Positions 52,680-62,930 are shown, counted from the first letter of the stretch. The stretch is DNA of 64,000 bases from an uncultured Porphyromonadaceae bacterium (GCA_905198125.1 CAJKBH010000011.1:23755-87754), one strand, 5' to 3'. A program made the numbers and translations. Notes: generated by a model from the letters alone, not told the origin.

Positions 52680-55600
52680 TTCTGTTCCAGTTTAAGTTGT
52701 TTCTTAGCCAGCATCTTGCGGTGCTTGCGGCGCTGGTTCTTGATGCCGTTGCCGGCGAATACGCAGTACAGCACGGGCACGAACAGCAGCGTAAGACAGG
52801 TAGAGAACGTAAGACCGCCGATCACGGCAGTACCCATCGGCCTCCACATCTCGGAGCCTTCGCCTGTACCCATAGCCATCGGCACCATACCGAGGATGGT
52901 GGTGAGCGTGGTCATCACCACAGGACGCAGTCGCGAGCGACCTCCGTCTATCACGGCCTTGCGGATGGACATGCCTCGTTCGCGGTTCAGGGTGATGTAG
53001 TCTATGAGCACGATACCGTTCTTCACCACGATACCGATCAGCATGATGGCGCCGATCATGGACATGATGTTGAGCGTATGTCCGGTGAGCCACAGGATCA
53101 GGAACACTCCGGAGAAAGCGAACAGTAGCGAGGTCATGATGATGCCCGGGTATGTGAACGACTCGAACTGAGCTGCCATCACGATGTACACCAGGATGAT
53201 TATCAGCACGCCGAGCATCAACAGGTCGGAGAACGAATCCTGCTGGTCCTCGTAGGAACCGGCTATCTCGATCGATATGTTAGCCGGCAGGTGCATGTTG
53301 TCGATTGCCGCCTGTGCGTCGGCCACGACGTCGCCGAGGGCGCGGCCGTCCACTACCGCCGAGACTGTAACGACACGCTCGCGGTCCTTACGCTCGATGG
53401 TGGGAGGCGTGGAACGTTCCACAACCTTACCAAGCTCCTTGAGACGGACTCCCTGACCGGTACTGGAGTATATCATTATGTTCTCCAGGTCCTCGATGCG
53501 GGTACGGAACTCGGGAGCGTACATCACCTTGACGTCATATTCCTCGCCGTCCTCGCGGAACTGCGTGGAAGTGGCGCCGTTGACGCGGTTACGCAGATAG
53601 TACGCGGCCGTCGAAAGGTTGATGCCGTACATGGCCAGTTTTTCGCGGTCGAAGTCCACCTGATATTCCGGCTGATAGTCGGAACGGGAGATCGTGACGT
53701 CGGCGGTACCCTCGATGCCGGCCAGCGCGCCTTTCAGCTGCTGAGCCACGGAGTCGGTCTCCTCGAAGTCGTAGCCGTATATCTCGAAGTCTACCGTGGA
53801 CTGGCCGCCCATGGACTGACCGCGTCCGCCACCCACATTAACCTGGGCCTTCTTGAACTCGGGGAACTGCGTTTCGATATCCTTACGCATGTCCTCGGCT
53901 ATCTCGGTGATGGTGCGCTTACGCTCGGTGGGATTGGTGAGGCGCACGTTCATCGAGATGATGTGCGGGCCGTTGTCGGACAGCGAGGCGAACGTGTTGT
54001 CGGAGCTTGCGGGACCGACGGTGAAGTTGGACACCAGTATCTCTGGATACTTGGCTCGCCACAGTGAGTCGAGGCGCGAGGTGGATTCGTAGGCCTGTTC
54101 CACCCGCGATCCGATGGGGAGCTCGAGGCTGACGCCGATACGCGAGTTGTCGGATGTGGGGAAGAACTCAGTACCCACGAACTTCATGAGGAATATGGAG
54201 CCTATGAATATGCCGAGGCAGACCACGATGGTGACTGCGCGGTGCGAGACCACGCGGCCCAGCACGCGGGCATACCATGCGTCGAAGCTGTCAAGCGCGC
54301 GTTCGATGTATATGTACCAGTTCTTCTTGGGATTCTTCTCGGCCTTGGTCTTGGGACGCAGACGCAGCCACTGGCTGCAGAGCATAGGGGTGAGCGAAAG
54401 GGCGCAGGTGGTGGATATGATCATCATGATCGTCACCATCCATCCCAACTGACGGAACAGGACGCCGGTCATGCCGGTGACCATGGTGAGCGGGAAGAAC
54501 ACCGCGATAAGGGTCAGCGTAGATGCGATAACCGAGATAGCCACCTCGTTGGTGCCGTGTACGGCCGCCTGCTTCGGGTCGGATCCTCGTTCGATATGCG
54601 TGGTGACATTCTCCAGCACCACGATGGCGTCGTCCACCACCATACCGATGGATATGGACAGTGCCGAGAGCGAGACGATGTTCAGCGAGTTGCCCGTGGC
54701 AAACAGATATATGAACGAAGCGATCAGAGATACAGGGATGGTGATGACGATGATCATTGTGGCGCGCCAGCGTCCCAAGAACAGGAACACCACGATCATG
54801 ACGAACAGCAGGGCGTACAGCACAGTCTCCACCAGAGAGGCGATGGTGTTGCGGATGTTGTCCGACGTGTCGACGATCACTCCGATCTTGATGTCGGAAG
54901 GAAGGTTTTTCTGCAGTCGGGGCAGCATCTCCTTGACCTTGTCGGAAATCTCCACGGAGTTCGCTCCGGACTGTTTCTGGATCACGATCATGGCGCCTTC
55001 CTTGCCGTTGTTATAGGTGTGCTGGGTGCGCTCCTCGACGGTGTCGGCTATGCGGGCCACGTCCTTGAGATAGACGGTCTTGCCCTGATACGAGCCTACC
55101 GGCAGGTCGGCCAGCTGCGACGATTCCTCGAACTCTCCCTGCACGCGCAGCGCGTAGGTATTGGAGCCGATGTCGAACGAACCGCCCGGGATATTGCGGT
55201 TCTCGTTGCCGATGATGGACGAGATCTGCTCCACCGAGAGGTTGTATGCCTCCAGACGGTTGGGGTCGATGTAGACGTGTATCTCACGTTTTGGCGCACC
55301 GGAAATGGACACTGTGCCGACACCGTCGATACGTGCCAGCGGGTTGGCCAGGTTCTCGTCCAGAATCTTGTAAAGACCGGGCATCGATTCGTTGGCCTGC
55401 ACCGAAAGCAGACAGATAGGAATCATGTCGGTGGAGAATTTGAAGATGATGGGGTTCATCGCGTCGTCGGGAAGCGACGATTCCACCATGTCCAGTTTGT
55501 CGCGGACGTCGTTGGTCAGCACGTCGATGTCGTAGCCGTATTCGAACTCAAGGGTTATGACCGAAGTGTTCTCGCGGCTGGTGGATGTGACGTGTTTCAG

Positions 55601-55828
55601 GTGCTCCACGGAGTTCAGGGTGTTCTCCAGGGGCTTCGTCACGTTCTGCTCTATATCCTTGGCGCTGGCACCGGGGTACATGGTGATTACCATGATGGTG
55701 TTGGTGTCGATGTCGGGATACAGGTCGATAGGCAGCTTTGCCAGCGAGAACAGTCCGAGGATCAGGACCGTCACGAAGCAAAGCAGCGTGGTTATGGGGC
55801 GCTTTACAGCGGAACTGTACAGACTCAT
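52676..55828 (-). CDS. RND efflux pump, AcrB/HAE1 type
   Basis: The 1,050-residue inner-membrane pump has 12 membrane helices, two large periplasmic loops, and the proton-relay signature SISIGMVVDDAIVVLENV with two aspartates in TM4. LPIDLYPDIDTNTIMVITM and FEYGYDIDVLTNDVRD are typical of the hydrophobe/amphiphile family. It exports drugs, bile salts or similar compounds with an outer-membrane partner. The MFP (8 nt upstream) and TolC-like genes are in the same operon, under the TetR gene. Confidence 0.95.
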   Translation of the reverse strand: MSLYSSAVKRPITTLLCFVTVLILGLFSLAKLPIDLYPDIDTNTIMVITMYPGASAKDIEQNVTKPLENTLNSVEHLKHVTSTSRENTSVITLEFEYGYDIDVLTNDVRDKLDMVESSLPDDAMNPIIFKFSTDMIPICLLSVQANESMPGLYKILDENLANPLARIDGVGTVSISGAPKREIHVYIDPNRLEAYNLSVEQISSIIGNENRNIPGGSFDIGSNTYALRVQGEFEESSQLADLPVGSYQGKTVYLKDVARIADTVEERTQHTYNNGKEGAMIVIQKQSGANSVEISDKVKEMLPRLQKNLPSDIKIGVIVDTSDNIRNTIASLVETVLYALLFVMIVVFLFLGRWRATMIIVITIPVSLIASFIYLFATGNSLNIVSLSALSISIGMVVDDAIVVLENVTTHIERGSDPKQAAVHGTNEVAISVIASTLTLIAVFFPLTMVTGMTGVLFRQLGWMVTIMMIISTTCALSLTPMLCSQWLRLRPKTKAEKNPKKNWYIYIERALDSFDAWYARVLGRVVSHRAVTIVVCLGIFIGSIFLMKFVGTEFFPTSDNSRIGVSLELPIGSRVEQAYESTSRLDSLWRAKYPEILVSNFTVGPASSDNTFASLSDNGPHIISMNVRLTNPTERKRTITEIAEDMRKDIETQFPEFKKAQVNVGGGRGQSMGGQSTVDFEIYGYDFEETDSVAQQLKGALAGIEGTADVTISRSDYQPEYQVDFDREKLAMYGINLSTAAYYLRNRVNGATSTQFREDGEEYDVKVMYAPEFRTRIEDLENIMIYSSTGQGVRLKELGKVVERSTPPTIERKDRERVVTVSAVVDGRALGDVVADAQAAIDNMHLPANISIEIAGSYEDQQDSFSDLLMLGVLIIILVYIVMAAQFESFTYPGIIMTSLLFAFSGVFLILWLTGHTLNIMSMIGAIMLIGIVVKNGIVLIDYITLNRERGMSIRKAVIDGGRSRLRPVVMTTLTTILGMVPMAMGTGEGSEMWRPMGTAVIGGLTFSTCLTLLFVPVLYCVFAGNGIKNQRRKHRKMLAKKQLKLEQK

Positions 55829-55836
55829 GGTTGCGA

Positions 55837-56904
55837 TTATTTAGCTAACTTGACTTTGGCTCCGTTGGCGAGGCGGGCCTGGCCCACGGTCACTACCTGC
55901 GCGCCTGACTCCACACCCGATATAAGCTCGTAGGTGTCGCCGAGACGCTGGCCGAGTTCAACCTTATTGTACGACACGGTGCCGTCGGAATTATATACAT
56001 ATACGTAATGGTTGCCGGAACCGGTCTGCTTCACCACGGCCTTGTCGGGCACCACGACGCGGTCGGCTTTGCCGAGGTTGAGGCTGACGCGTCCGAACAT
56101 GCCGGGCAGAATCTTGCCGTTGGCGTTGGGCATGGTCACTTCTACGCCGAACGTGCGGCTCTGGGCGTCGACGGTGGGCATCACGGTTGTGACGGTGCCC
56201 TGGAATTCCTCGTCGCCGTATGTATCGAACTTAATCAAGGCCGGCATACCCTTGCGCACCTTGGGAAGGTCGCTTTCCGAAACGTTGATCACCACCTTAA
56301 GGGGCTGGACGCGGGCAACCGTAAGGATAGGCAGCTGGGCCGTCAGGTCGCCCGGATCGTAGTTGCGTGCGGTAACGACGCCCGAGATGGGGGAGGTGAG
56401 CACGGTGTTCTCGCGCACGTTGCGTAGGGTGCGTTCGGCTGTGGTCAGCGCGTTTTTGGCATTGATCAGCTGGATTTCCATCTGGTCCACCTGCTGCTTG
56501 GTGCCTCCGCCTATCTTGAACAGCTCTACGGCACGGTCGTAGTTCAGCTGCACGTTCTTGAGGTTGGCGCGGGCGTTGTCCACCTGGGCCTCGTAGCTTA
56601 CGGTGTTGACGTCGTCAAGCACCACGACACGCTGTCCGGCCGACACGCGCTGACCCTCGTCCACCAGTATCTGCTTGATGCGGGTAGGCATGGAGCTGGA
56701 GATGTTGTTGATCAGTTCCGGTTCGACGGTAGCGGTGTACTGGCCCACCTGGTCCACGATCTGTGAATGGACGGTCTCTACCTTGACTGTCGGTACTGTT
56801 TCCTGTTTGTCGGCGGCATTGTCGGCCTTCTCCTTGTTGCCGGAGCAGGACACTGCCATTACACCCGTCAGCGCGACGGCGGCTATCGATATATACTTTT
56901 TCAT
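55837..56904 (-). CDS. RND periplasmic adaptor (membrane fusion protein), lipoprotein
   Basis: The 355-residue adaptor has a lipoprotein signal (TGVMAVSC), a lipoyl/barrel-sandwich motif (MPTRIKQILVDEGQRVSAGQ, VLTSPISGVVTARNYDPGDL) flanking an alpha hairpin (NARANLKNVQLNYDRAV), then a beta-barrel and a membrane-proximal domain. It links the RND pump to the outer-membrane channel. Operon position confirms the role; the substrate is unknown. Confidence 0.94.
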   Translation of the reverse strand: MKKYISIAAVALTGVMAVSCSGNKEKADNAADKQETVPTVKVETVHSQIVDQVGQYTATVEPELINNISSSMPTRIKQILVDEGQRVSAGQRVVVLDDVNTVSYEAQVDNARANLKNVQLNYDRAVELFKIGGGTKQQVDQMEIQLINAKNALTTAERTLRNVRENTVLTSPISGVVTARNYDPGDLTAQLPILTVARVQPLKVVINVSESDLPKVRKGMPALIKFDTYGDEEFQGTVTTVMPTVDAQSRTFGVEVTMPNANGKILPGMFGRVSLNLGKADRVVVPDKAVVKQTGSGNHYVYVYNSDGTVSYNKVELGQRLGDTYELISGVESGAQVVTVGQARLANGAKVKLAK

Positions 56905-56911
56905 GTGACGT

Positions 56912-58264
56912 TTAGTTTGCGGATTTATAAGTGGTTATGCCCAGTGCGTCCTCCTTGCCGAGCAGGGTGTCAAGCTCGGAAGTGGAGACGAGGTAATTGT
57001 AAATGGCCTGAAGGTACGAAAGCTGGGCCGAGGTGTTGGCCACTTCCGCGTCGCGGAGGTTAAGATAAGTGGCGGCTCCGATCTCGAAGCTTTTCTGCAT
57101 TATGTCGTATGCCTTCTGTGCCTGTTTCATGCCCTGTTCTGAGCTGGAGATCTGTTTCACCTGCTTGTTCAGGTTGTCCAGCGCCAGGTCTACCTGCATA
57201 TTCAGGTTGTTCACCAGGTTCTCGCGCTGGAATGTCATTTCCTTCACCTGCACCTGAGCCTGCTTCACGGCGTTGAGACGACCTAATCCGTTGAAGATGG
57301 GCACCTGCAGGGCGATTCCGACGTTGCTGTATGGATTGAACTGCTGGTTTTTCAGCGCGTTGCCGCTGCTCATGGCGTTCCAGTTCATGTTGTAGCTGAT
57401 GCCAAGGGTGGGAATCCACGCGAATTTCTTGGCCGTAAGGCTTTGTTTCAGCATCTTGGTCTGGATGTCGAGGGTGCGCAGCGAGGTGTTCTGCGACAGG
57501 TCGCGTTCCGTGCCGAGGTGATATCCGTACATCTCGCGCTGCATGTCTTTGAGCGAGATGTTGGGCATCACGGTCACCTCATGGTCCATGCCCATCAGTA
57601 TCTTCAGCATCAGCGACGCCTGCTTCACGGCGATGTCGGCCTGCAGCAGTTCCGGCTCCACGTTCGACACCTGGACCGAGCTGCGCAGAACGTCATACTC
57701 GGAAGCCGTGCCCTGTTCGAACTGTTTCCGGTATATTTCGGCGTTCATCTTGGCGATGTCGTAGTTTGCCTTGATGACGTTGCGCGAGGCATCGGCGAGC
57801 AGGAGGGCGTAGTAAGCCTTATTGATGTTGTTCACCAGGTCGAGGCGCGATGCGCGGGCATCCTCCATTGCAGAGAGTATCTGTGTGTCGCTGATCTGGA
57901 TGGCTTTCCACAGCTGGGCGTTCACCAACGGCATCGATGCCGAAAATCCGAAGTTCCAGTTGTTGTCGGTACCCATCTTGAACTGCTGGGTCTGGCCGCC
58001 CATGTTCATGGATACGGTCTGGAGCTTGATGGTGCGCTGGTATGCGCCTGAAAAATCGATGTTGGGGAATACGCTTGCAAGTGTCTCGCGCTTGCTGTAA
58101 TCCATGCGTTTCACTTCCAGGTCGGCCACCCGGATGGTGGGATTGTCCTGCAGGGCAATCGACACGCATTCCTGGCGCGACAGCCTGACGGTGTCGTTGG
58201 CCGTGCCCGGTAGCGAGCATGCAAACATTAACAAGGGTAATGCTGCCAGTCTGCTGATTTTCAT
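56912..58264 (-). CDS. TolC-family outer-membrane channel
   Basis: The 450-residue protein has a signal peptide, then two long alpha-helical repeats typical of TolC (RQECVSIALQDNPTIRVADLEV; DLVNNINKAYYALLLAD; DLALDNLNKQVKQIS), with short strands for the barrel. It starts 36 nt downstream of the TetR gene and 8 nt from the adaptor gene, and forms the exit duct of the pump. Confidence 0.94.
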   Translation of the reverse strand: MKISRLAALPLLMFACSLPGTANDTVRLSRQECVSIALQDNPTIRVADLEVKRMDYSKRETLASVFPNIDFSGAYQRTIKLQTVSMNMGGQTQQFKMGTDNNWNFGFSASMPLVNAQLWKAIQISDTQILSAMEDARASRLDLVNNINKAYYALLLADASRNVIKANYDIAKMNAEIYRKQFEQGTASEYDVLRSSVQVSNVEPELLQADIAVKQASLMLKILMGMDHEVTVMPNISLKDMQREMYGYHLGTERDLSQNTSLRTLDIQTKMLKQSLTAKKFAWIPTLGISYNMNWNAMSSGNALKNQQFNPYSNVGIALQVPIFNGLGRLNAVKQAQVQVKEMTFQRENLVNNLNMQVDLALDNLNKQVKQISSSEQGMKQAQKAYDIMQKSFEIGAATYLNLRDAEVANTSAQLSYLQAIYNYLVSTSELDTLLGKEDALGITTYKSAN

Positions 58265-58300
58265 AAATATCGGTTAAATAGTTGTTATTCTTTGTTTTGT

Positions 58301-58936
58301 TCACATTTTCAGGATTCCGTCCAGACGGTGCGAACTGCCTATTTCCTCCAGAATCTCGAGTCCCTTTGGGGTGGCGATGCTGCGCAGCAGCGCGGTGCTG
58401 GCCGTCTCGTAAGCCTCCAGCAAGGTGACGTCGGGCGGAAAATTCTCCTCCATCCGTTTCAGTGATTCCATCTGAATCATGAACAGACGGATTATGATGC
58501 GGTAGTCGATATTCGGGCGGAACACACCCTCCTCCACTCCTTTCAGGAATCCGTTCAGCATGTCTTCCTGCGACCTATGGATGTTCTTTTCGAAATAGGG
58601 GCGAATCTGCGAGTAGCTCTCGTCCATGGCCTTGAAGAATTCCGTCCCGAACTCGCGCATGGCTTCCTGATGGAGGCGGAGCGCTATGGCCATTGTCTCC
58701 ATCATGTTCCCGGCATTGTGCGTCAGCTCGAACAGCCGTTTGGCAAAGTCATCGTGTATCAGGGTCAGGGCTTCGCACAGCAGCTGTTCCTTGCTGCCGA
58801 ATATCTCGTACAGGGTGCGTTTGGATATGGAGAGGCTTTTGGCCACGTAGTCCATGGTCATGTTCTTGGCTCCCTTTTTTATCAGCACGGGATAAATGCG
58901 ATGCAACAGATGTGTCCTGTATTCCTCGGTTGTCAT
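58301..58936 (-). CDS. TetR/AcrR-family regulator of the efflux operon
   Basis: The 211-residue protein has an N-terminal HTH (TMDYVAKSLSISKRTLYEIFGSKEQLL) and a ligand-binding domain. First gene of the operon with the tripartite pump, so it likely represses its own promoter and is released by a pump substrate. The inducer is not predictable from the sequence. Confidence 0.9.
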   Translation of the reverse strand: MTTEEYRTHLLHRIYPVLIKKGAKNMTMDYVAKSLSISKRTLYEIFGSKEQLLCEALTLIHDDFAKRLFELTHNAGNMMETMAIALRLHQEAMREFGTEFFKAMDESYSQIRPYFEKNIHRSQEDMLNGFLKGVEEGVFRPNIDYRIIIRLFMIQMESLKRMEENFPPDVTLLEAYETASTALLRSIATPKGLEILEEIGSSHRLDGILKM

Positions 58937-58992
58937 TGGTTATGGGAAGACGTTTGTTAGTCCGGGCAGAATATGGCATGCCCAAAGCAGTA

Positions 58993-59023
58993 CAAAATTA
59001 AGTAAAAAACCCGAAACCGCAAA
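58993..59023 (-). promoter_or_regulatory. Promoter of the efflux operon
   Basis: On the minus strand TTTG (plus 59020-59023) is followed after 19 nt by TAATTTTG (plus 58993-59000). The -33 box falls in the loop of the terminator of the gene upstream. It starts a leader of about 50 nt before the TetR ATG. Confidence 0.65.
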
Positions 59024-59038
59024 ACGGTTTCGGGTTTT
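59006..59038 (-). terminator. Terminator of the C10 peptidase gene
   Basis: A perfect stem of 14 bp (AAAACCCGAAACCG with CGGTTTCGGGTTTT), with a CAAAA loop and a T run on the minus strand. It lies 30 nt beyond the peptidase stop and overlaps the efflux promoter's -33 box. Confidence 0.85.
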
Positions 59039-59068
59039 ATAATGTATTGGTATATCTATTAACAGATA

Positions 59069-61849
59069 TTAACGGTTAATAGCCTGTTTATAGGTGCCTT
59101 TGTCGGTAACGATGATGTAAATACCGCCGGGCAGGGCGTTGATGTCCTCGGCCGTCGCGTTGTCAAGCACGCGGATGCCCTGGGTGGTGTAGACCGCGCG
59201 GATTACGCTGTCAAGACCGGGCGTGTTGATGCCGGAGGGATCGGGATCCGGGTCGGGTTCGGAGGCATTCAGGACAGTCACCTCGCAGATGCCGTAATGT
59301 CCGTTGGGCGAGCAGCCTATCACCTTGGCCGTTCCCTCGCTCATGCCGGTCACCTTACCATTGGCGTCTACGGTTACGACATCCGGATTTAAGCTGGTCC
59401 ACATCAGTTCGGTGACGGCTGTAGCGGGTGTGACCGTGTATTTGATGGATTTGGTTTTGCCCATCGGTACTTTGCACGATTCGTTTACCGACAGGGTTTC
59501 CACTATCGACCGTATGACCACAGGGAAAGGCTTGCAGGCATCATATTCCTTGCCAAAGACATCGGTTCCGCCTAAAGCGGACTGTGCCTTGACCGACATC
59601 ATGTAGGTGCCTGTGCCGAAATTGGGAATAAAATTCGACACACCAGCCCTGTATGTTGCGGTAGTAGGAAGTTTGCCCGTCCCACTGTTTGTCGTGAATT
59701 TTACATTGCCCTGTGCGTCGGTCAGCTTACAGGTGAATTTAAATGAAGTGTTCGAGTCGATGGTGGGATTTCGTTTCCAGTACAAATCGAAATACTGAGC
59801 CTGTTCAGACGGTTCGAACTCTACGGGAGACATGCCGGTCATCTGGAAGTCGGGATTGAAGTCGCCCGATGTTCCTTCGGTCACGGTTATATGATAGGTG
59901 CCGGTAAGTTTACGGTTATAGTCGTCCTTGAAATAGATATCGTAATCGCCGGCAGCGAGCGACAGCGTGAGGTTGCCCGACGAAGGGACACACACCTGAG
60001 CCGGAAGGCTCTGCGGAATCGTCATGATTTCCGTTTCGTTGCCCTTGGAATCACAGGCCATCATCCGCAGGTTGCCGTCATAATCCAAGTCGGAGACATT
60101 GAGGAATGACATGTTGCATAATACGGGGGAGTTCTGAATGGCATTGCCCTTGACTGAGAAATATGGAGCCATCAGATCAGCCAGTGTCGACGGGTCGATT
60201 TCCGGTTTTTTCACGGTGGTGATGATTCCGTTGCTGATTGTTACGTACAGGTAGTTGGTAAACCCGTTGGGTGCATTCATAATATCCCAATCGGATGCGC
60301 CGGCTTTGAGATATGCCGGATACACCTTGTATTCTCCGTCGGGCATATCTTCCGGCACTTCTACGTAAATGTAAGAGAAACCATATCCGGCTGGTAATGG
60401 TTCGTCTTCCGGAAAGTCGCCGAATACCGCCGGATATTGCAGTGTGGAACCGGTTTCTTCGAATATCATGCCTATCGTGCCGGCGAAATTTCTGACTCCG
60501 GCGTTATAGAATGCAGCGAAACCGTTGTCGTTTGCAGGATAAAATACTTTTATGTCATCTTCAGATTCGGGATATATGCCGTATGTCAGGTTGCCGTTGC
60601 ACACCACTGACGCTTCCGATGCAGGTAATACCTGAGGTGTGCCCTGACCCTCGGGGAAGATGTTGAATATCACATCCTGGTCGTAATTGAAACCGCCGGC
60701 GCCACCGCCTATGCCGAGAGAGCCGGGATTAAGAGCGCAGAACAGAAAATAGCCGTCGCTCATGCCTCCCCATCCCCAGTTGAAATGGAAATAGTGATCG
60801 CCTTCGAATCCATCGCACACGAAGGCATGGCCGCCTCGGCTGCCGTATCCGTCCACCTGAACGGGGCGCGATTGGGCCAATTCGTTATATATCAATTGCT
60901 CCCATTCGGAGTTATTGAACATATTCCTGGTTGCGTACGAAATCGACGGGTCGTATTTAAAGTATTCGTTCAAAGCTGTGGCTACATTTCGCGAAGGAGC
61001 GCCGCTCTCGTTCTGCGTGTATTTCATTTCCACTGACACTCCGCAGGCATGCATCAGCACCGCAACCGCCTTGGCCTGTTTAGAGTTGTATTCGCCGGAA
61101 ATATATTGTGGCAGCATATTCGTCCAGTCGAATGTGGTTTTCGAAAAATCCATAGATTCGATGAATTCCTGCGCATCGGGCGGAGTGACCTTATATGAGT
61201 GCGAGCCTCGTCCGGTGGCAGGATAATTCCAATAGCGCATCAGTTGTGCCATGGCGGTGGCGACGCATCCCGTTACAGCACGTCCCAGCTCGTTGCCGTA
61301 TGTATCATATATCATGGGGCAATCGTCGTTGTACGGTTCACTCTGATTGTATTTGGTTTGAAGCAACGGAACTATCGGCTCACGGGGTGCCATGACGCGG
61401 GTGTTTTTGATGCTATTGCCGAATGCCGCGACGTTCTGCCGTCCGTTTCCGTCGGCCAAGCCATGCTGGATGGCGTAGTCCATCTCGCGGGCGTATTCCG
61501 AAAGCCACCACTGCATCTGCGGCGGGATGTTGTCGGCGTCGATGCGGCCGGTGTCGCTGTAACCCAACAGGGCCGGGAAGCGGTCGTCAGCCGGAGACAC
61601 AAGATAACCCTTGTCGCCGGGCGCCGAGAATACGTACACGGCGGCCTGCGCGGGATTCTGTGTGTAGTTCATTACGTAGCTGAGCTTGTGGGCCTGTCCC
61701 GGTTTCCGGTTCAATGTCAGGCTCTTGGTTGAAGCGTCGCGGGACGCGGCGTCCATGGCGCGCTGCAGGGCTTGTTCCGGACTGATTTCGGCGGCTCCGG
61801 CCATAAGCGCGACCGTCATGCCCAGCGTCAATAGCAAGTCTCTTTTCAT
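59069..61849 (-). CDS. Secreted C10-family cysteine peptidase (streptopain-like)
   Basis: The 926-residue protein has a signal peptide (1-20), a Spi/propeptide region (about 22-150, YVFSAPGDKGYLVSPADDRF), the C10 peptidase core (about 160-400), an Ig-like Big_2 domain (about 790-870, VTPATAVTELMWTS and TVDANGKVTGMSEG) and a type IX-like C-terminal tail (GIRVLDNATAEDINAL, GGIYIIVTDKGTYKQ). Catalytic residues are seen: Cys195 in TGCVATAMAQLM and His341 in RGGHAFVCDGF, with the NWGWGG segment following. Such enzymes include SpeB and interpain A, which break down host proteins. It is a stand-alone gene. Confidence 0.93.
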   Translation of the reverse strand: MKRDLLLTLGMTVALMAGAAEISPEQALQRAMDAASRDASTKSLTLNRKPGQAHKLSYVMNYTQNPAQAAVYVFSAPGDKGYLVSPADDRFPALLGYSDTGRIDADNIPPQMQWWLSEYAREMDYAIQHGLADGNGRQNVAAFGNSIKNTRVMAPREPIVPLLQTKYNQSEPYNDDCPMIYDTYGNELGRAVTGCVATAMAQLMRYWNYPATGRGSHSYKVTPPDAQEFIESMDFSKTTFDWTNMLPQYISGEYNSKQAKAVAVLMHACGVSVEMKYTQNESGAPSRNVATALNEYFKYDPSISYATRNMFNNSEWEQLIYNELAQSRPVQVDGYGSRGGHAFVCDGFEGDHYFHFNWGWGGMSDGYFLFCALNPGSLGIGGGAGGFNYDQDVIFNIFPEGQGTPQVLPASEASVVCNGNLTYGIYPESEDDIKVFYPANDNGFAAFYNAGVRNFAGTIGMIFEETGSTLQYPAVFGDFPEDEPLPAGYGFSYIYVEVPEDMPDGEYKVYPAYLKAGASDWDIMNAPNGFTNYLYVTISNGIITTVKKPEIDPSTLADLMAPYFSVKGNAIQNSPVLCNMSFLNVSDLDYDGNLRMMACDSKGNETEIMTIPQSLPAQVCVPSSGNLTLSLAAGDYDIYFKDDYNRKLTGTYHITVTEGTSGDFNPDFQMTGMSPVEFEPSEQAQYFDLYWKRNPTIDSNTSFKFTCKLTDAQGNVKFTTNSGTGKLPTTATYRAGVSNFIPNFGTGTYMMSVKAQSALGGTDVFGKEYDACKPFPVVIRSIVETLSVNESCKVPMGKTKSIKYTVTPATAVTELMWTSLNPDVVTVDANGKVTGMSEGTAKVIGCSPNGHYGICEVTVLNASEPDPDPDPSGINTPGLDSVIRAVYTTQGIRVLDNATAEDINALPGGIYIIVTDKGTYKQAINR

Positions 61850-61862
61850 AGATATTATTGTT

Positions 61863-61917
61863 TATAAAAAAACAGGAACTGTCTGAATTTACTGTTGAGT
61901 GAATTCAAACAGTTCCT
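61863..61917 (-). terminator. Terminator of threonine dehydrogenase
   Basis: GGAACTGT-TGAATT pairs with AATTCA-ACAGTTCC, one bulge in each arm, and is followed on the minus strand by a run of seven T residues. Confidence 0.75.
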
Positions 61918-61942
61918 TGAATTTGTCGTTATGACGGGAATG

Positions 61943-62899
61943 TCAGCCCAAGAGCTTGACGCGTAAGTTCTTGATCATGTCCTGCGACATTGCGTCCAGG
62001 TCAAATTCCGGCTTCCAGTCCCATTCGGTGCGGGCGCAGGAGTCGTCGAGCGAGTCGGGCCATGAGTCGGCTATGGACTGGCGCAGCGGGTCGAGTTCGT
62101 ACTCCATCCTGAAGTCGGGAATGTATTCCTTGATCTTGTTGTAGATTATCTCCGGATCGAAGCTCATGGAGGCGATGTTGAACGAGTTTCGGTGTACCAG
62201 GCGCGACGGATCGGCTTCCATGATTTCCACAGCGGCGCGCAGGGCGTCGGGCATATACATCATGTCCATGAACGTGCCGGGCTTGAGGGGGCATTTGAAA
62301 GTCTCGCCCTTGACGGCTGAATAGTAGATGTCAACGGCATAGTCCGTGGTGCCGCCGCCGGGAGGTGTAGTGTAGGAAATAAGGCCCGGGAAACGTACCG
62401 AGCGCGTGTCGACGCCGAAACGCTTGGCATAGTAGTCGGACAGGAGTTCGCCGGTCACCTTGGTCACGCCGTAGATGGTCTGGGGACGCTGCACGGTGTC
62501 CTGCGGAGTCTTGACGTGGGGTGTGGAGAGACCGAACGATCCGATGGAACTGGGAGTGAACAAGGCGCAGTTGTGTTCGCGCGACACCTCGAGGGCATTG
62601 TACAGGCCGTTGACACCGATGTTCCAGGCCAGCTGCGGACGGGCCTCGGCCACGGCCGAAAGCAAAGCCGCCAGGTTATAGATGCTGTCGATGTCGTGCT
62701 TTTTCACAACATCGGCTATCTGTCGCGCATCGGTTATGTCTACGATTTCCGCGGGTCCGCTTTCCAGCAGTTCGCCTTTTGGAGCCGCATTGGGAATATA
62801 TCCGCACACCACATGGCCGTCGCCATATATTCCGCGTAATTTCATCGTGAGTTCAGAGCCTATCTGCCCCGTGCCTCCAATCACAAGAATGTTCTTCAT
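61943..62899 (-). CDS. L-threonine 3-dehydrogenase, SDR type
   Basis: The 318-residue NAD-dependent extended SDR has the Rossmann motif ILVIGGTGQIGSELTMKL, the SPSIGSFG-type Ser region (FTPSSIGSFG), catalytic YGVTK, and MDMMYMPDALRAAVEIM. This GalE-like type of Thr dehydrogenase converts L-threonine to 2-amino-3-ketobutyrate. The divergent kbl gene encodes the next enzyme of the pathway, which supports this function over a generic epimerase. Confidence 0.9.
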   Translation of the reverse strand: MKNILVIGGTGQIGSELTMKLRGIYGDGHVVCGYIPNAAPKGELLESGPAEIVDITDARQIADVVKKHDIDSIYNLAALLSAVAEARPQLAWNIGVNGLYNALEVSREHNCALFTPSSIGSFGLSTPHVKTPQDTVQRPQTIYGVTKVTGELLSDYYAKRFGVDTRSVRFPGLISYTTPPGGGTTDYAVDIYYSAVKGETFKCPLKPGTFMDMMYMPDALRAAVEIMEADPSRLVHRNSFNIASMSFDPEIIYNKIKEYIPDFRMEYELDPLRQSIADSWPDSLDDSCARTEWDWKPEFDLDAMSQDMIKNLRVKLLG

Positions 62900-62930
62900 C
62901 CTTTGTCGTATTAGATATACTGCTATGTCT

